The position numbers and the translations under genes are program-made. Below the pieces are notes generated by a model. It made no database searches, was not told the DNA's origin, and saw only the letters and a program-made list of their open reading frames with translations. A DNA stretch of 64,000 bases. Origin: Cacajao melanocephalus. Taxonomy: Eukaryota > Chordata > Mammalia > Primates > Pitheciidae. The stretch lies in NCBI GenBank assembly GCA_963573385.1, contig CAUYLG010048267.1:1-64000 (forward strand), read 5' to 3'. Positions 1 through 12,701 of the stretch are shown one piece after another; position 1 is the first letter of the stretch; the number at the start of each line of letters is the position of its first letter.

Positions 1-25
1 TTTTTTTTTTTTTTTTTTTTTTTTT
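1..25. repeat. poly(T) tract at window edge
   Basis: Twenty-five consecutive T residues begin the window, so the full length is unknown. Read on the minus strand this is a poly(A) run directly downstream of the coherent coding-like sequence at 26-340. That arrangement suits a retrotransposed mRNA tail. It could also be an A-rich stretch or the tail of an element outside the window. Confidence 0.9.
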
Positions 26-340
26 GAGTAATGCTTGGTTTCCAGTAAGAGAGCACAGATTCCAAGGTTTTTCCTCCCAATTTTTTAGAGATGACACCTT
101 GGCATCTGTGTGGGCGTGCAACAGGCTCAAATGTAAGAATAAGCAGTTGGCCAAACTCCCCTGAGATGTACTTGTTCTTTTCAAAACATGTCTGTGCTGT
201 AGAATTCATGAGCTACCTTATTCAGGAGCCAGTTCCACTCTTCATCATAATCCCAGAAGTCGGTTTTTGCAAGGCTATCTAGGGAAATTTCATTGTTCAT
301 AATGATATCAGAAATATAATGAAGAATTATACACACTAAA
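26..340 (-). pseudogene. candidate retrocopy fragment of an unidentified protein gene
   Basis: I do not recognise the parent gene. Reading the minus strand from about 300, one frame encodes an acidic, aromatic-rich stretch (MNNEISLDSLAKTDFWDYDE is its start) and continues to a TGA near 181. Removing one base of a four-T run there puts the following 50 or so codons in a second frame with no stop, up to the poly(A) side of the tract at 1-25. That second part contains GEFGQLLILTFEPVARPHRC. Two coherent halves joined by a single-base shift, ending against poly(A), suggest a processed pseudogene. No AATAAA is visible before the A tract, and no target duplication can be tested because the window ends here. 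The upstream limit is uncertain; the frame stays open to about position 375. It could also be a decayed exon of a real gene. Confidence 0.45.
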
Positions 341-1258
341 AAACATGCTTTTCTATAACTTGAAGTTTAAATTTAGTAACTATTCAATCTGTTGCATGTT
401 CTGATCATTCAGGTGATTAGTTAAAAGTATTTATAGAACTCCATGACTAGGAATATATCCTATCAGATTTAAAGAATCATATAAATATATGTGCATGTTT
501 AACTATCAACTCAGTAAATTAAAATTTTTTAATGCTTCTTTATTAATTTAAAGCAATGCAATCTGTTTCTATTGCTGGCAATCTAGTATAACCCAATAAT
601 TTTTATTCTAATTACAGCTTAATTACAAAATCTGGTCTTAATATATGTTAATACAACCAAACAAAATTGAGATGATCAAACAGAAAAGGTATAAGCTAAA
701 GTCATCCTTGCTTCAAGTGTCTGGTCTGATTTATTAGATACATAATTGACTAACTCCTTATTGGGGGTGATATTTGGTATTATGGAAAGATTATTTGGCT
801 AGCAGAAACATTAAATTTTTCGTTAATCTGACCTTGGGCAACTTTCCTCATCTGTTTGGTTTTCATTTTATAAATATAAAAAGAATGAACTGGAGAAATT
901 CTGTGTTTCCCAACTGAATGAGATTCTGTTGCAGAAATACTGGTATTTCATAAAGTTTTCAAATCTTAATCTTTATTATCTCTAGCCAGAGCACCAATTT
1001 TCCAAATATATATAGATGCTATTGTTCTAATAAAATGTAAATTTAATTGTAAAATGTCACTTAATTTATAAATCTTTTCCAATATATTCTGATCAATATT
1101 TACCAAAAGAACAATTGCTATTTTGCGAGGTCCTAAAAACAATATGTTTGTTAAAAATAGGACTTCATACTCAAAGAAGTTGGAAATCACTATGCTAGAT
1201 GATTTCTAGAGTCCTTTTCAGCCTTACAATTTATTTCACTAAAGTAAAAAAGCCTAAC
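341..1258. other. AT-rich sequence, no feature recognised
   Basis: Single-copy-looking AT-rich DNA. The only open frames are short and of biased composition. No repeat family was identified with confidence. Confidence 0.5.
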
Positions 1259-1332
1259 ATCTTCCTTCCCTTTTTATTTTCTTCCCTTCCTCCCTCCCTC
1301 CCTCTCTCTTTCTCTCTCTTCTCTTTTTTTCT
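1259..1332. repeat. CT-rich low-complexity tract
   Basis: A pyrimidine-only stretch of mixed TTCC, CCCT and TCTC units with a T-rich end. It is a polypyrimidine/polypurine tract that could adopt a triplex structure, but it is most simply a decayed simple repeat. Confidence 0.85.
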
Positions 1333-2635
1333 ATAAAAAGGACAATGGTTTGATTGATAATAAATGGCTATATCTTCATTTGATTTCCAAATTATTCAGA
1401 AAATAGAAGTTTCAAAAATTTTCTATGGTCCTTTGAGTAATAAATCAACATATCATAGATGCCACAAAAATAAAAATCCAAATAAAGCAAAATAAAACTG
1501 AGGGCCAAGTTGAGTGAATGATAATCCAACTAAGAGACCATAAACTGTAAATGAATGTTTGATAAACCAAGACATTTTCTATAAAAGTGTTTTACTAAAA
1601 GGGAAATTGGGTAAAGAAGAGGAATATCTAAAGACCTAAAAAATGTAAAATATTCCTTTGTTGCATTCATAAATATTAAATGTTTCTCCATATATGTCAA
1701 ATGACTAGGAAACAATGGTGCCAAAGGCAGCCGTAATAGCCATAAACTGTATTATGTGGAACGACATATAAAGTCAGAAGGAATTTGAGGGAAAAGGAAA
1801 AAAAAACCACAAGTATTAGGAAAAAAACCAATTTAAATATCCTTCTGGAGGTACATCTGTCACTTTGCTGCTCTTTCATACATTGTTTCTAAGCGTAAAT
1901 AGCTCACACGCCAAATGCATGTATATACTGCAGCACAGCAATATGGAAATGTTGGAAATAATAAGGAATGCTCTGTCAGATAAGTCATAGATATCAGCAT
2001 CCATAAAAGTTTCTTTATCCTTTAGATTACTTTTTTAAAAAGGAAAAGTTATTATTTATCTGCAATAAGGTGTAAATATTTTACATTCCAAAGAATTCCT
2101 GTAAAATAAATCTGAACAGAAAGTGAAAAACATAACAAAAGTAAGTGTATTTCTATTGCTTGATCCTTTACACCAGAAAAAGTTAACTGAGCATGTTAGA
2201 ATAAGAAATCGCTGCTATAATATTTCTCTCCAAAGAATGGATGCAAAAATGTGTAAGACAGCCTTAATTTTAGAGTGTTAAAGAACATCAGAGAGCTAAG
2301 AAATCATCATGAATGTCTTAGTCATGTACTTCCTGTCTTCTCTAATAGGTAAGAGTCATTTAATCTGGTACTAAAAAATAATAAATAATGTTTTTGATGT
2401 TTCAATATTTAGGAAGTTAAATAAAACAACAATTATGGTGACAAGACTAGGATAATCAGAGTAGATTCAGGTCCATCCATGCTAACACTCATTTACTTGT
2501 GACTGTAAAGGCTTCTGAAAGAAAATATTACCTATTGGGAATAAAATGGAAGACAAAGCTAGACGTCACAATCTTAATATTATAATCAATTCCACCATCC
2601 ATCCACAGCAACCCCTCCCTGAACTTTCACATAAC
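1333..2635. other. AT-rich sequence, no feature recognised
   Basis: No coding signal, RNA gene or confident repeat seen. Very old unrecognised repeats cannot be excluded by eye. Confidence 0.5.
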
Positions 2636-2640
2636 CACAT

Positions 2641-2983
2641 TGGTATGGTTTGGCTCTGTTTCCCCACCCAAATCTCATCTTGAATTGTATTCCCATAATT
2701 CCCGCATTTTGTGGGAGGGACCCACTGGGAGATAACTTGAATCATGGGGGCAGTTTCCCCGTGGTAGTGAATGAGTCTCATGATATCTGATTGTTTTATC
2801 AGGGGTTTCCGCTTTTTCATCTTCCTTATTTTCTCTTGTCACAACCATATAAGAAGTGCCTTTCACCTCCTGCCAAGATTCTGAGGCATCCCCAGCCATG
2901 TGGAACTGTAAGTCCAATGAAATCTCTTTTTCTTCCCAGTCTCAAGTATGTCTTTATCAGCAGCGTGAAAACGGACTAATATG
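2641..2983 (+). mobile_element. solo MaLR LTR, THE1/MST type
   Basis: The sequence follows the THE1/MST long terminal repeat from end to end. It opens with TGGTATGGTTTGGCTCTG, passes through the GGGAGGGACCCACTGGGAG and ATCATGGGGGCAG blocks, and closes with the CAGCGTGAAAACGGACTAAT motif. The pentamer CACAT lies immediately before (2636-2640) and after (2984-2988), as expected of the 5-bp duplication made by MaLR elements. There is no internal region, so this is a solo LTR left by recombination between the two ends. The last bases are ATG where the family usually ends in ACA. Confidence 0.93.
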
Positions 2984-2988
2984 CACAT

Positions 2989-3299
2989 CAGTCGACATGG
3001 CTTATTCTAACATGTTAAGGACTACTAGAACTCTGGTGTCTCTTCCCAGACTCTATCTTTGTTTTCTCCAACCCAAGTTAATAGTTCAGGGTGCTGAGAA
3101 GCTTTAGGACAATCACAAAGGAAGTGAAGATACCGTCTTTCTGTCTCTTCCTAGATTTGCCAAAAGGCCTCCTGACTAATAATCTAAGTCTACCTCTGCT
3201 TATCCTCTCCCAGTTTTTCCTGACTGCATCTGTAATTTAACAAACATTTATTGAGCACATATTGCACTTATTCTGTTAAAATTGTGGGTGTGCTTATTT
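2989..3299. other. unassigned sequence with a short L2/MIR-like trace
   Basis: Mostly unassigned. The segment near 3237-3275 (AACAAACATTTATTGAGCAC) resembles the antisense 3' end of an L2 or MIR element but is too short to classify. Confidence 0.4.
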
Positions 3300-3510
3300 A
3301 ATGTTTGTCCTTCTCTACTAGTTTATTCTCCACGAGTAGGTGGTTTTATTCTCCACCTACTGTAAATAAACAGTCAGTGGGAAATTTTTATGTCTTCTCA
3401 ATAAATAAACAGTGGGTGGGAATTTTGTATAAATTTTAATTAAAAAACTGTAGGTGGAAAATACCTGCTATGTGTTTGGTAAATATTTATCCAAAAATGA
3501 ATGAATGTCT
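3300..3510 (+). repeat. L2 3'-end-like sequence with local duplications
   Basis: The order of words (TGTTTGTCC, CTACTAG, CTCCACGAG, then a TGGTAAATATTTAT-ATGAATGAATG ending) matches the L2 3' terminus in sense orientation. Inside it TTATTCTCCAC occurs twice (about 3323 and 3347). An AATAAACAGT..GTGGGAA unit also occurs twice, around 3366 and 3405. These look like replication-slippage duplications within the decayed element. Confidence 0.55.
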
Positions 3511-4793
3511 GAATTAATGTTTTATTAATCTTCACCTGAATCCAGGCTTTAGAGATTTTTCCCTTTTCCTTTTCTACTCTCTAGAATGACAAGGGTGGGA
3601 GAGAAGTGGGATGTATAATAAGAATTGTAATCAACACAGGAAGGATATTCTCCTTTCCTCCACACTTCCTTACTTCTGTAAAGGAGATGAAAGAAGGCTT
3701 TGGCAATTCTGAAAAGCCTCCCAGTACCTCCCTTTCCTTTGCTAACACTCAATAATGTCAGGCTTGCAAATGGGGAGGTTTTCAAGAGTGATCCATGTCA
3801 CTTACATTTTAGAATCTTAGGTTAATGTTTCCTTCCTATTCTGCAGAAGTTGCTGAGTAGCCCTTACTTTAGCTGTAGCTAATTTTTTTCTGAGAGAGAG
3901 TAGAGATAAATGCAAATTTCAGATGGATATTCCTAGATAGTCTAAATTTTGCTTTTCTACTTCCACACTGCTACATGCTCCCACCAGTAACATCTTCCAA
4001 GAGTATGATAACCACATATCTTGTGTTGCCTGACAAAGTCCTAATTTGCCCAGAGCACTGCAGCTCATAGCCTGATATTTAACATGTGGTTGACTTTTAC
4101 ATCCTACATGAAGCTTATTTTTCAATTTCCAGAAAAATAATTATTTTCTTGCTCTGATTTTTAAAAATCACAGTACTTTTCTTCTCCAATAGTTACCTAC
4201 ATATATTGTGCCTTTTTATGTGGACACACAGTCTCCTATAGGAAAAATACTATACTATAAAATATTCTGTAACCTCAATGCCTAACAGTGTGTTGCATAC
4301 TAGGAAGTCAATAAATGACTTTTTGATTTTTAAAAAGACTACAAATTACAACATGAAATAAAACTGTATCTCTCTGAATGTTAATATAAGTACATTTTCA
4401 TCGAGGCTATCTTATAAATACAAGTAGAAAATCTGTCATTTATTGTTCAAATGGCTATCTGAAATTCACATCAAAATTACTGGGATTTAAAATATTTTAT
4501 AAATTTTTAATCAAATTGCTCAATGTTTTTGAATTATGAAACTGCCTGCTCATTTTTCTGAGCTGCACCATTATAATTACTGTGTGGTATTGAGGTAAAA
4601 CCTAAAAGACACAGAAAACACCAGAATCAATTGGCCATACAACCATACTTTTTTCCAAAGAAACCTTAGAGATATTTTGTGGAACTCTTAGGATTCATAA
4701 AACACCTTTTGAGAAAGTCAGTGTTTCAATCAATAAATAGCTATGCTATCCTGAGCGAAGGGTCTAAAGCTCAAAATCTACAAAAAGCAATCA
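3511..4793. other. AT-rich sequence, no feature recognised
   Basis: Short open frames only, and no family pattern recognised. Confidence 0.5.
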
Positions 4794-4798
4794 AAGCT

Positions 4799-5176
4799 TG
4801 ATATGGTTTGGCTGTGTTCCCACCCAAGTCTCATCTTGAATTGCCGTTTCCATAATCCCCATGTGTGGTGGAAAGGACCCCATGGGAGGTAGTTGAATCA
4901 TAGAGGTGGTTTTCCCCCATGCTAATCTCATGATAGTGAATAAGTTCTCACAAGCTCTAATGGTTTTATAAGGGGCTTCCTCTGTCACTCAGCTTTCATT
5001 CTTCTCCTTCTCTTGCTCTGTGGAAAAGGACGTATTTGCTTCTCGTTTTGCTATGATTGTAAGTTTCCTGAGGCCTTCCCAGCCATATGGAACTATGAAT
5101 CAATTAAACCTCTTTCCTTTATAAATTATCCAGTTTTGGGCAGTTGTTTATGGCAGCTTGAGAATGCACTAATACA
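4799..5176 (+). mobile_element. solo MaLR LTR, MST type
   Basis: A full LTR from TGATATGGTTTGGCTGTG to GAATGCACTAATACA. It includes the GATTGTAAGTTTCCTGAGG block and the CAATTAAACCTCTTTCCTTT polyadenylation region typical of MST LTRs. A perfect 5-bp duplication, AAGCT, flanks it at 4794-4798 and 5177-5181. No internal region is present, so it is a solo LTR. Confidence 0.95.
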
Positions 5177-5181
5177 AAGCT

Positions 5182-5979
5182 CATAGATGAAAAGAGTTTT
5201 GAGATTCAGAAAAAAAATTAGAGGAGAGTTGATTCATCTTATTTAATAACCAACAGATGATGTAAATACACTGGACATTCTAAATCTATATGATGTTAAG
5301 GTAGAAAATTATTCATTTTTGAACATGATAAGAATTTTCATTCCTCCCTGAATTTATAAGAATTAAAAAGGAATACAATTTAGCTAAATATGAACTATTT
5401 GTCTGTCTCTCCTGTCTCACCTTTAATATGCTAGTTTCCAGTTGCTGTTCTAGGTTGTCATAGCAACAAAATGCTATTTTCAATAAGTTTTAGTAGAAAA
5501 CCTGTTTGGAACACGTAATTTATTATAAGTGGAATGCGTTCAGTTGGCTGCATGTGTGACAGATTCTTCTATTCGAAAAGAAATTATTTGATCATATTAT
5601 TCTCAGTGACTACTACTTCTTAACTCTTTTATAACAGAAATAACCATTAAACTTTATAGACAATAACAGGAATAACTTCATTACACACATGCCTGTAGCC
5701 AATCCAAAGAGTTAACTGGGGTTTATATTTAGTCTCCTCCAGCCCGGCACAGCCAGTCTTCATAATCAACACATTGTTTTGTCTACAATATAGATTTATC
5801 ATATATTCAGCATTTTAATTTTTTAAATTTTCTTCCAATGTTAATATGAATATACTAGCAGAAAATATAGTACAAAATTTGAAAAAGAATATGCATAATG
5901 CTACCATTAGAAGGTCCTATTAAAAAAGCATGGACAGGCTTTTACATGTTCTTCTGTTCCAAAGCTTTTAATTACACTC
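5182..5979. other. AT-rich unique-looking sequence
   Basis: No repeat or gene recognised. It contains the inverted-repeat motif described at 5454-5467. Confidence 0.5.
5454..5467. promoter_or_regulatory. RFX X-box-like inverted repeat
   Basis: GTTGTCATAGCAAC is a 14-bp imperfect inverted repeat close to the X-box bound by RFX transcription factors (GTNRCC, short spacer, RGYAAC). The right half site fits fully and the left half differs at one position. No promoter or gene is visible nearby, so occupancy is speculative and a chance match is possible. Confidence 0.3.
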
Positions 5980-6430
5980 TGGACTATAGAACACATTTGG
6001 GGTTTCTTTGTCCCTTATTCGAGGTCCTTCAAAATCTGACCCTCTTTATCTTTTGTACTTCATGTCCACATCCTGCTCTCATAAATCAGCCAGCACAACC
6101 AAGTGACTGCCTTATGTTTTCTTACTGCACTGGGCACCTCTATAATTTTCTCCACTTTTGCAATGCCTGGTTCTTATTACTCTCCTAAAATTATCTCTTC
6201 TTTCCTCAAATAAGCCACATCAATCCACTTTCTCTCTTTCCTTTTCCAGATGGATAAAACTTATCCATTTAGTACTTGAATAAAATCTACCTTCTGGAAC
6301 TTTTCATACTATTTAATTTGTCAAATTACTTAGCTGGTTACATGTACTTCTTTTACCTTCTCAACAAGAAGGTAAGTTCATCCAGAATGAGAACCATGTC
6401 TGCTACATGATTTTCCAATTCAACACCAAA
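5980..6430 (+). repeat. possible L2-derived sequence
   Basis: A C/T-rich stretch with word order (CCTCTTTATC, TTTGCAATGCCTGGTTCTT, CAACAAGAAGGTAAG) reminiscent of sense L2. Divergence is high and the assignment is weak. An open frame at 5898-6188 overlaps it but has no codon signal beyond what such sequence gives. Confidence 0.35.
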
Positions 6431-7666
6431 GCTGTCTATTTTATTTAATAAAGTTTCTTCACAGAGCCTTCAGAGCAGAAGTTTTGTTCTACCCCGTCTT
6501 TGTCTTCCAGTGACATGTGTAGATGACCCACTTTGTGCCCATACATCAACAGCCATATGGGACCACTTCTGGTAATTAAAGGTAAAGCGGTGGATTATTT
6601 CCTGCCTCTCCTTTTAGCTGAATTATCCTCTTTTATCCAAGATATTGCATAAATGTTACAAAGAACCACTTCCTTCATGAGTTACCCACAAAAGACCTTA
6701 GCATACACTCAAAATATGCATAATGAAAGCTTTGAGGAAGACTGAAAAGGCTGGGAAGAAACATATACCAGAGAGAAACAAGTGTCTCTTTCTGGCTTAA
6801 CCACCAGCTCTGTCATCTTGAGGCTTCCTGACTGGATGAGGACAAGAAAATAGTCCACGTTCTGCTTCCGTTTCCTGCAACCTAAGGAAGTCACCTGATA
6901 ACGTTTCAAGAGAGTGCTTACCTCAGCAAGTAATGCTCTGTGGGGAATAGGCTACATTCATCTGGCAAACATCACTTTCCACTCATAGAGGGCAGTCACA
7001 GAGTAAAAGCAGAGCATTCGAATGAGAGAACATATTTGTTTTCACGCTGAGTAGTATTTATCTTTGAAGTTAAAATAATAAGGTATGATTTGTTCCACTG
7101 CACTCATATTAATGTGCACAATTAACCAAAAAGCCTTGGACATGGTAAATTTCTTGCTTTATTCCAGCATTTTAAAAAGTTAATTGCTCTATTGATTCAT
7201 TGTGTGAATAATATAATCTGGAATATCATTCTTCAATATGTCACCAAAAAAATTAAAATATTATGCATTCTGCATTATATGTTTTAAAAAGTTATGGTTG
7301 GAACATAGACAGTATTTTATTGGCTTAAACTTTTAAACCTTGATTATATTGATTATTGTAAGTCACACTGTAAAGTAATAAATGAAAAATTTTCAAATAT
7401 GAAATATTTGCACTGGCTCTTTAGAGGAGAAGAAAAGTGAATGCATAAAGTCTTACCAGCAGCCGCCTAACCATTATGAAATAAGGCCTAATTATTTTAC
7501 TTTTTTAAAGAAGGCCCCAAATATTGGCTTTGGTGTTTTAGTAAAATGAAAGCTGAACTGTTAAAGCTAAACTTAGGTCTTCACACTAGATAATGTTATT
7601 GAAAACTCTGGTACTTAATTTGGCCTTCTCATTCTTATGAGATTAATTATAACAATAACAACAACA
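6431..7666. other. AT-rich sequence, no feature recognised
   Basis: No confident repeat, RNA or coding signal seen. A short trinucleotide-like AACAATAACAACAACAATTA run lies near 7650-7669. Confidence 0.5.
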
Positions 7667-8230
7667 ATTAATAGTTACTATGTATCCGGCACTGTTCTGA
7701 AAGATTTGCATATATTAACTCATTTTATCCTCACGAATGTCTTATGACACTATAGTTGTCCCCAGTTGTAAAGATAAGAAAACTGCACCACAAGGATGTT
7801 AAGAACCTTTCCTAAGGTCATTCACACAGCAAAACAGTGGACAGCTGGTATTTCTTTTTTCTTTTTTTTTTTTTTTTGGAAGATGGAATCTTGCTCTGTC
7901 ACCCAGGCTGGAGTGCAGTGGTGCAATCTTGACTCACTGCATCTTCCGCCTACTGGGTTCAAGTAATTCTTCTGCCTCAGCCTGCTGAGTAGCTGGGATT
8001 ACAGGTGAATGCCTCAACACCTGGCTAATTTTTTGTATTTTAGTAGAGATAGGGTTTCACTATGTTGCCCAGGCTCGTCTCAAACTGCTGAGTTCAGGCA
8101 ATCTGCCCATGTTGACCTCCCAACATGCTAGGATTACAGGCATGAGCCACTGCGCCCAGCTTGGTGTTTCAACCTGGATGATTCAGCTCTAGCATCTGTG
8201 TTCTTAAACACAATGTCAAATCACCTCTCA
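7667..8230 (-). repeat. MIR element, split by an Alu
   Basis: 7667-7854 follows antisense MIR (TTACTATGTATCCGGCACTG, then TTAACTCATTTTATCCTCAC, and AAGGTCATTCACACAGC). After the Alu at 7855-8161 the same element resumes at 8162 (TTTCAACCTGGATGATTCAG, then TGTGTTCTTAAACACAATG). The Alu target duplication is made of MIR sequence, which shows the Alu landed in a pre-existing MIR. Confidence 0.88.
7855..8161 (-). mobile_element. Alu SINE, antisense
   Basis: The antisense Alu begins with its poly(T) and TCTTGCTCTGTCACCCAGGC and runs to TGAGCCACTGCGCCCAGC. Flanking 9-bp duplications, TGGTATTTC (7846-7854) and TGGTGTTTC (8162-8170), differ at one base. It is a dimeric, near full-length copy inserted into a MIR. 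Confidence 0.97.
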
Positions 8231-8235
8231 AGAAT

Positions 8236-8500
8236 GTGCCTTTCTTTATGATAAGTGAAATAAGTCAGGCACAGGAAAACAAAAATCATATGTTCTCACT
8301 TCTATGTGGAATCTAAAGCAATCCATCTCATAGAAGCAGAAAGTAAAACAGTGGTTACCAGAGGCTGGAGAGTGGGAGCAATAGGAAGATGTTGGTCAAA
8401 AGGTACAAAGTTGCACTTAGACAGGAGGAATAAATGATAAGTATTTAAGGTGACTGACATGTTAATTAGCTTGATTCAATCATTCCACACTGTATGTGTA
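8236..8500 (+). mobile_element. L1 3' end fragment
   Basis: Sense L1 end-of-ORF2/3'UTR sequence. Key words are AAGTGAAATAAGTCAGGCAC, CATATGTTCTCACTTCTATG and GGTTACCAGAGGCTGGAGAG, followed by the GTTAATTAGCTTGATTCAATC type 3'UTR. It is 5'-truncated. The expected poly(A) is replaced by the AT-rich tract that follows. Confidence 0.9.
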
Positions 8501-8552
8501 TATATATGAATAGATAGGTCATATATATATGATATATGATATATATATCATA
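8501..8552. repeat. AT dinucleotide-rich tract
   Basis: Interrupted TATATA and GATATATGATATATATATC units at the 3' end of the L1 fragment, probably a microsatellite grown from the L1 tail. Confidence 0.85.
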
Positions 8553-8851
8553 ACATCATGTGGACCCTATTATTATATGGACCATTATAATTATATGGGC
8601 CCCATACTTATTTTGACTATTATAATTTTTCTGAAACATTTAAAAAATAATATAAAGCATAAAAAGTAATATACTCTGCTGTGCTACAGAATTGGTAAGA
8701 CTGGAAGCTCCACTAACCATTATTATTTCTTCCTTCAGATACCTAATTCTTCAGCCATCACATAGTCAAATATCACCAAAACCAAACCAATGTTTCCCAA
8801 AGGTGATTGAGATGGTTTAAGGTTAGATATAGACTTTTAAAATTTTAATAC

Positions 8852-9206
8852 TGCTATGGTCTGAATGTTTGTTCCCCCCAAAACTTACATGTTCAAACCA
8901 AATCTACAATATTGTGGGTATTAAGACGTGGGGACTTTGGAAGATGATTACATGAGGGGACCCCCACTCATGAATGGGATTAGTGGATTAATACCCTTAT
9001 TAAAGAGGTAGTTGTTCATTCCTTCCACCATGTGGAGACACAGTCAGAAGGTGCCATCGATGAGGAAGAGGTCCTAACCAGACACTAAACCTATCAGACC
9101 CTTGATCTGGGACTTCCCAGCCTCTAGAACTGTGAGAAATAAATTTCTGTTGTTCAGTGACCCAGTTTGTGATATTTTTGTTATAACAGCCAAATAGACT
9201 AACGCA
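8852..9206 (+). mobile_element. MLT1-type MaLR solo LTR
   Basis: Opens with TGCTATGGTCTGAATGTTTG and contains ACTCATGAATGGGATTAGTG. It ends with GAACTGTGAGAAATAAATTT and TTATAACAGCCAAATAGACT, the order of an MLT1A-like LTR. Flanking pentamers AATAC (8847-8851) and AATAG (9207-9211) are a one-mismatch target duplication. Confidence 0.92.
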
Positions 9207-9211
9207 AATAG

Positions 9212-10362
<1,151 letters not shown>

Positions 10363-10371
10363 TCAGATACT

Positions 10372-12319
10372 CTTTTCAATAAGTTAAAAAAACAATGTAA
10401 GGCAAGCCACATAGTCATGAACCCTGAACTACAACCTGGATATTTGAATGGCCAGTTCAATGCTCTGTCTAGCCCCATTTTTGGAAAGTCTTGAGCCTTC
10501 AGTGGAAGTTATAGTTGGAAAAGAGGCATGTTTAAACTAAGTCAAATGGAAGCACTGCTATGCCAAGTCATAGAGTTAGTATACGCACAGTGGCTGGCAG
10601 CTGTGGAAACAATTTCTGCTGAATAGGTTATAAAATAAATAGGCTACTGCAGGACACTCTCTGAGCAGTGTCATTTTATGATGTTGGATCCAAAATCCTG
10701 AGCATTTTAGTGGACTGGCAGAGGAAGAAGCTGAAATTTACCTTGTCAAAATCTTTATTGGAATACTGGTGCTTTATTACAACACTGATTAGTTCTTTCT
10801 TCAACTTAGAAGCTGAGTAAGATGGTTTCTTCAAAAGCAAGCTACAATGCCCATATTCTCCCCAATGAACTATAGTATTACTAAATTAAAAGGCTACTTT
10901 TGTTCTTATGGTGTTCTGCCCGTGGTCGGGGCTACATAAATATTGGTTGAATTGAATCAAATTTCTTTGAAAGGTTGTAACACCTGTGTAGGGATAAATG
11001 AAAATCATCTAAGCATGAACAAAAGAAAAAATTATAAAACAGAAAAGCATTTGTATTTCTAGCAGTTTGTACTTACTTCTTTCATAATCATCTTTGGAAA
11101 AAGTCATTAGCATAAAAATAATTTTAGTCTATAATGACAAAAAAGTACCAAAATTATTATAACTATGATTGCGTAGCGATTCTTAGTCATATATTTTACC
11201 TTTTGATTGGTACCTTAACACATAATGCTGCTATTAAGAGGCATATTAACCCACATTTTGACTCTAGACAATTCTCTTTAAACAAGCTTTATATTTATGA
11301 AACGCCACTGACATAAATTTTGTTAAGTTCTTTGCATTTATATTTCCTTCACTTTGTTTTCCTTTTAATATTCCATAAAAAATTATGAAACCATATTGTA
11401 TGGTGTCAATAAGCATCACAAATAACAAAATCCAAGTAATCATAACTCTTAATACTTGACATTCCATTTAGTTTTTATTCCTCTATCCCCTTCCTAATAA
11501 TCACAGAAACATAAGAATATTTAATTTAAAAATCACAATTTCACAACAAGTAGCTAATAATGACAATTCTGTGATTTTGAATGTAATCCTGAATCCTGCA
11601 TGATTGCTTCATTGAAAATAATCTCTTCTATGTCTTCTATGTAATAAAAGAATAACAATCTGTAGCCTACAATTTGAATGATTCATACCATTTGGTTCCA
11701 GATCTTCCCAGCTCTTTTCAGCAAGGAATTTTTTAGCAAAGCAAACTTTATGTGGAGCCAGAAACAAGAAGATCCTGAATGGCACTGAGAAAATTATGAA
11801 AGGAAACAAGACCATTTTAAAGGTAATCGTTTTCTTAGGTAAGTATAGAAACTTTTTTCCCTTAAGTTCCACAACTGCAACCTACTTAATCATTTGAGGT
11901 ACGTTGTATTACTGCTCAAAAAAATTTACTTTTTCCTCACATCTTCTTTGGGAGGAGTATAATTCCCCATTTAATTGATTTGACAGTCAAGTCGCTGCTT
12001 GAAAGAAAATCTAAAATTCATGGTATTGGCTTTAGGTCCAAATGTAGGTGACCAGGAAACTTCTTTATGAAGATTATCCTTTTGTATTCTATGACTGAAT
12101 GCTGTACTGAAGAGAAAACATGATGTAGAGATTATCGCAAGATTTAAGACTTACGTCTGATGTTGTAAGTGTCCAACTTTGAGGGGAGGAAAGTCTTCAT
12201 TGGAGTAGGGCTGAATACATTCTGTGGGCAGAAGAAAAAGAAGCTAATACTTGTTGTCCAGAAAGCAAATTGTGGGTAGATTGTATTATTATTCTACAAA
12301 TATCCAGTTCTCCCCATCT
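10372..12319. other. AT-rich sequence, no feature recognised
   Basis: No gene or confident repeat. CTACATAAATATTGGTTGAA near 10931-10950 faintly resembles an L2 3' terminus. Open frames at 11264-11467 and 11609-11872 (minus) have no recognisable content. Confidence 0.45.
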
Positions 12320-12701
12320 TAACACTGAAGAATCATGAATGTCCATCTCATTGATACTGGCTTGATTATGTGATTTGTTTTGACCAAGGGAATGAGATAG
12401 AATTTGGCATACATTTTTTTCACACAGCAGCTTTAAACATGCTTACACGTTTTGGTTTGGTTTCTTATTTATTCCCTTCTGCCATGAGAAAAAACATGCC
12501 CTTGTTAGCCAGTATTTCTTCAGCCTGGATCTCAGAATAGCAGATACGTTGAACACACCTAATGCAGTCAGGTCCTGGAGAAGAGATGCTCTGCCATCCT
12601 GCAGACCTGTGAACAAGAAATAAAATCCTTTTGATATAAGCCATTGAAGTATTGCGGGTTGTTTGCTACTCAAAGTTATCACAGAAAATCTTACTAATAC
12701 A
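12320..12701 (+). mobile_element. old MLT1-type LTR
   Basis: The segment reads as a diverged MLT1 LTR: GTTTTGACCAAGGGAATGAG, CTGCCATGAGAAAAAACATG, then CCTGCAGACCTGTGAACAAG. After an AAATAAAATCC polyadenylation area come GCCATTGAAGTATTGCGGGT and ACTAATACA at 12693-12701. The left limit is approximate. Divergence exceeds that of the MLT1 copies at 8852 and 14722, so it is older. Confidence 0.72.

Noticed and set aside
1259..1332. Polypyrimidine tract as a splice-acceptor region
   Set aside because: No exon-like sequence follows and the tract is a simple low-complexity run.
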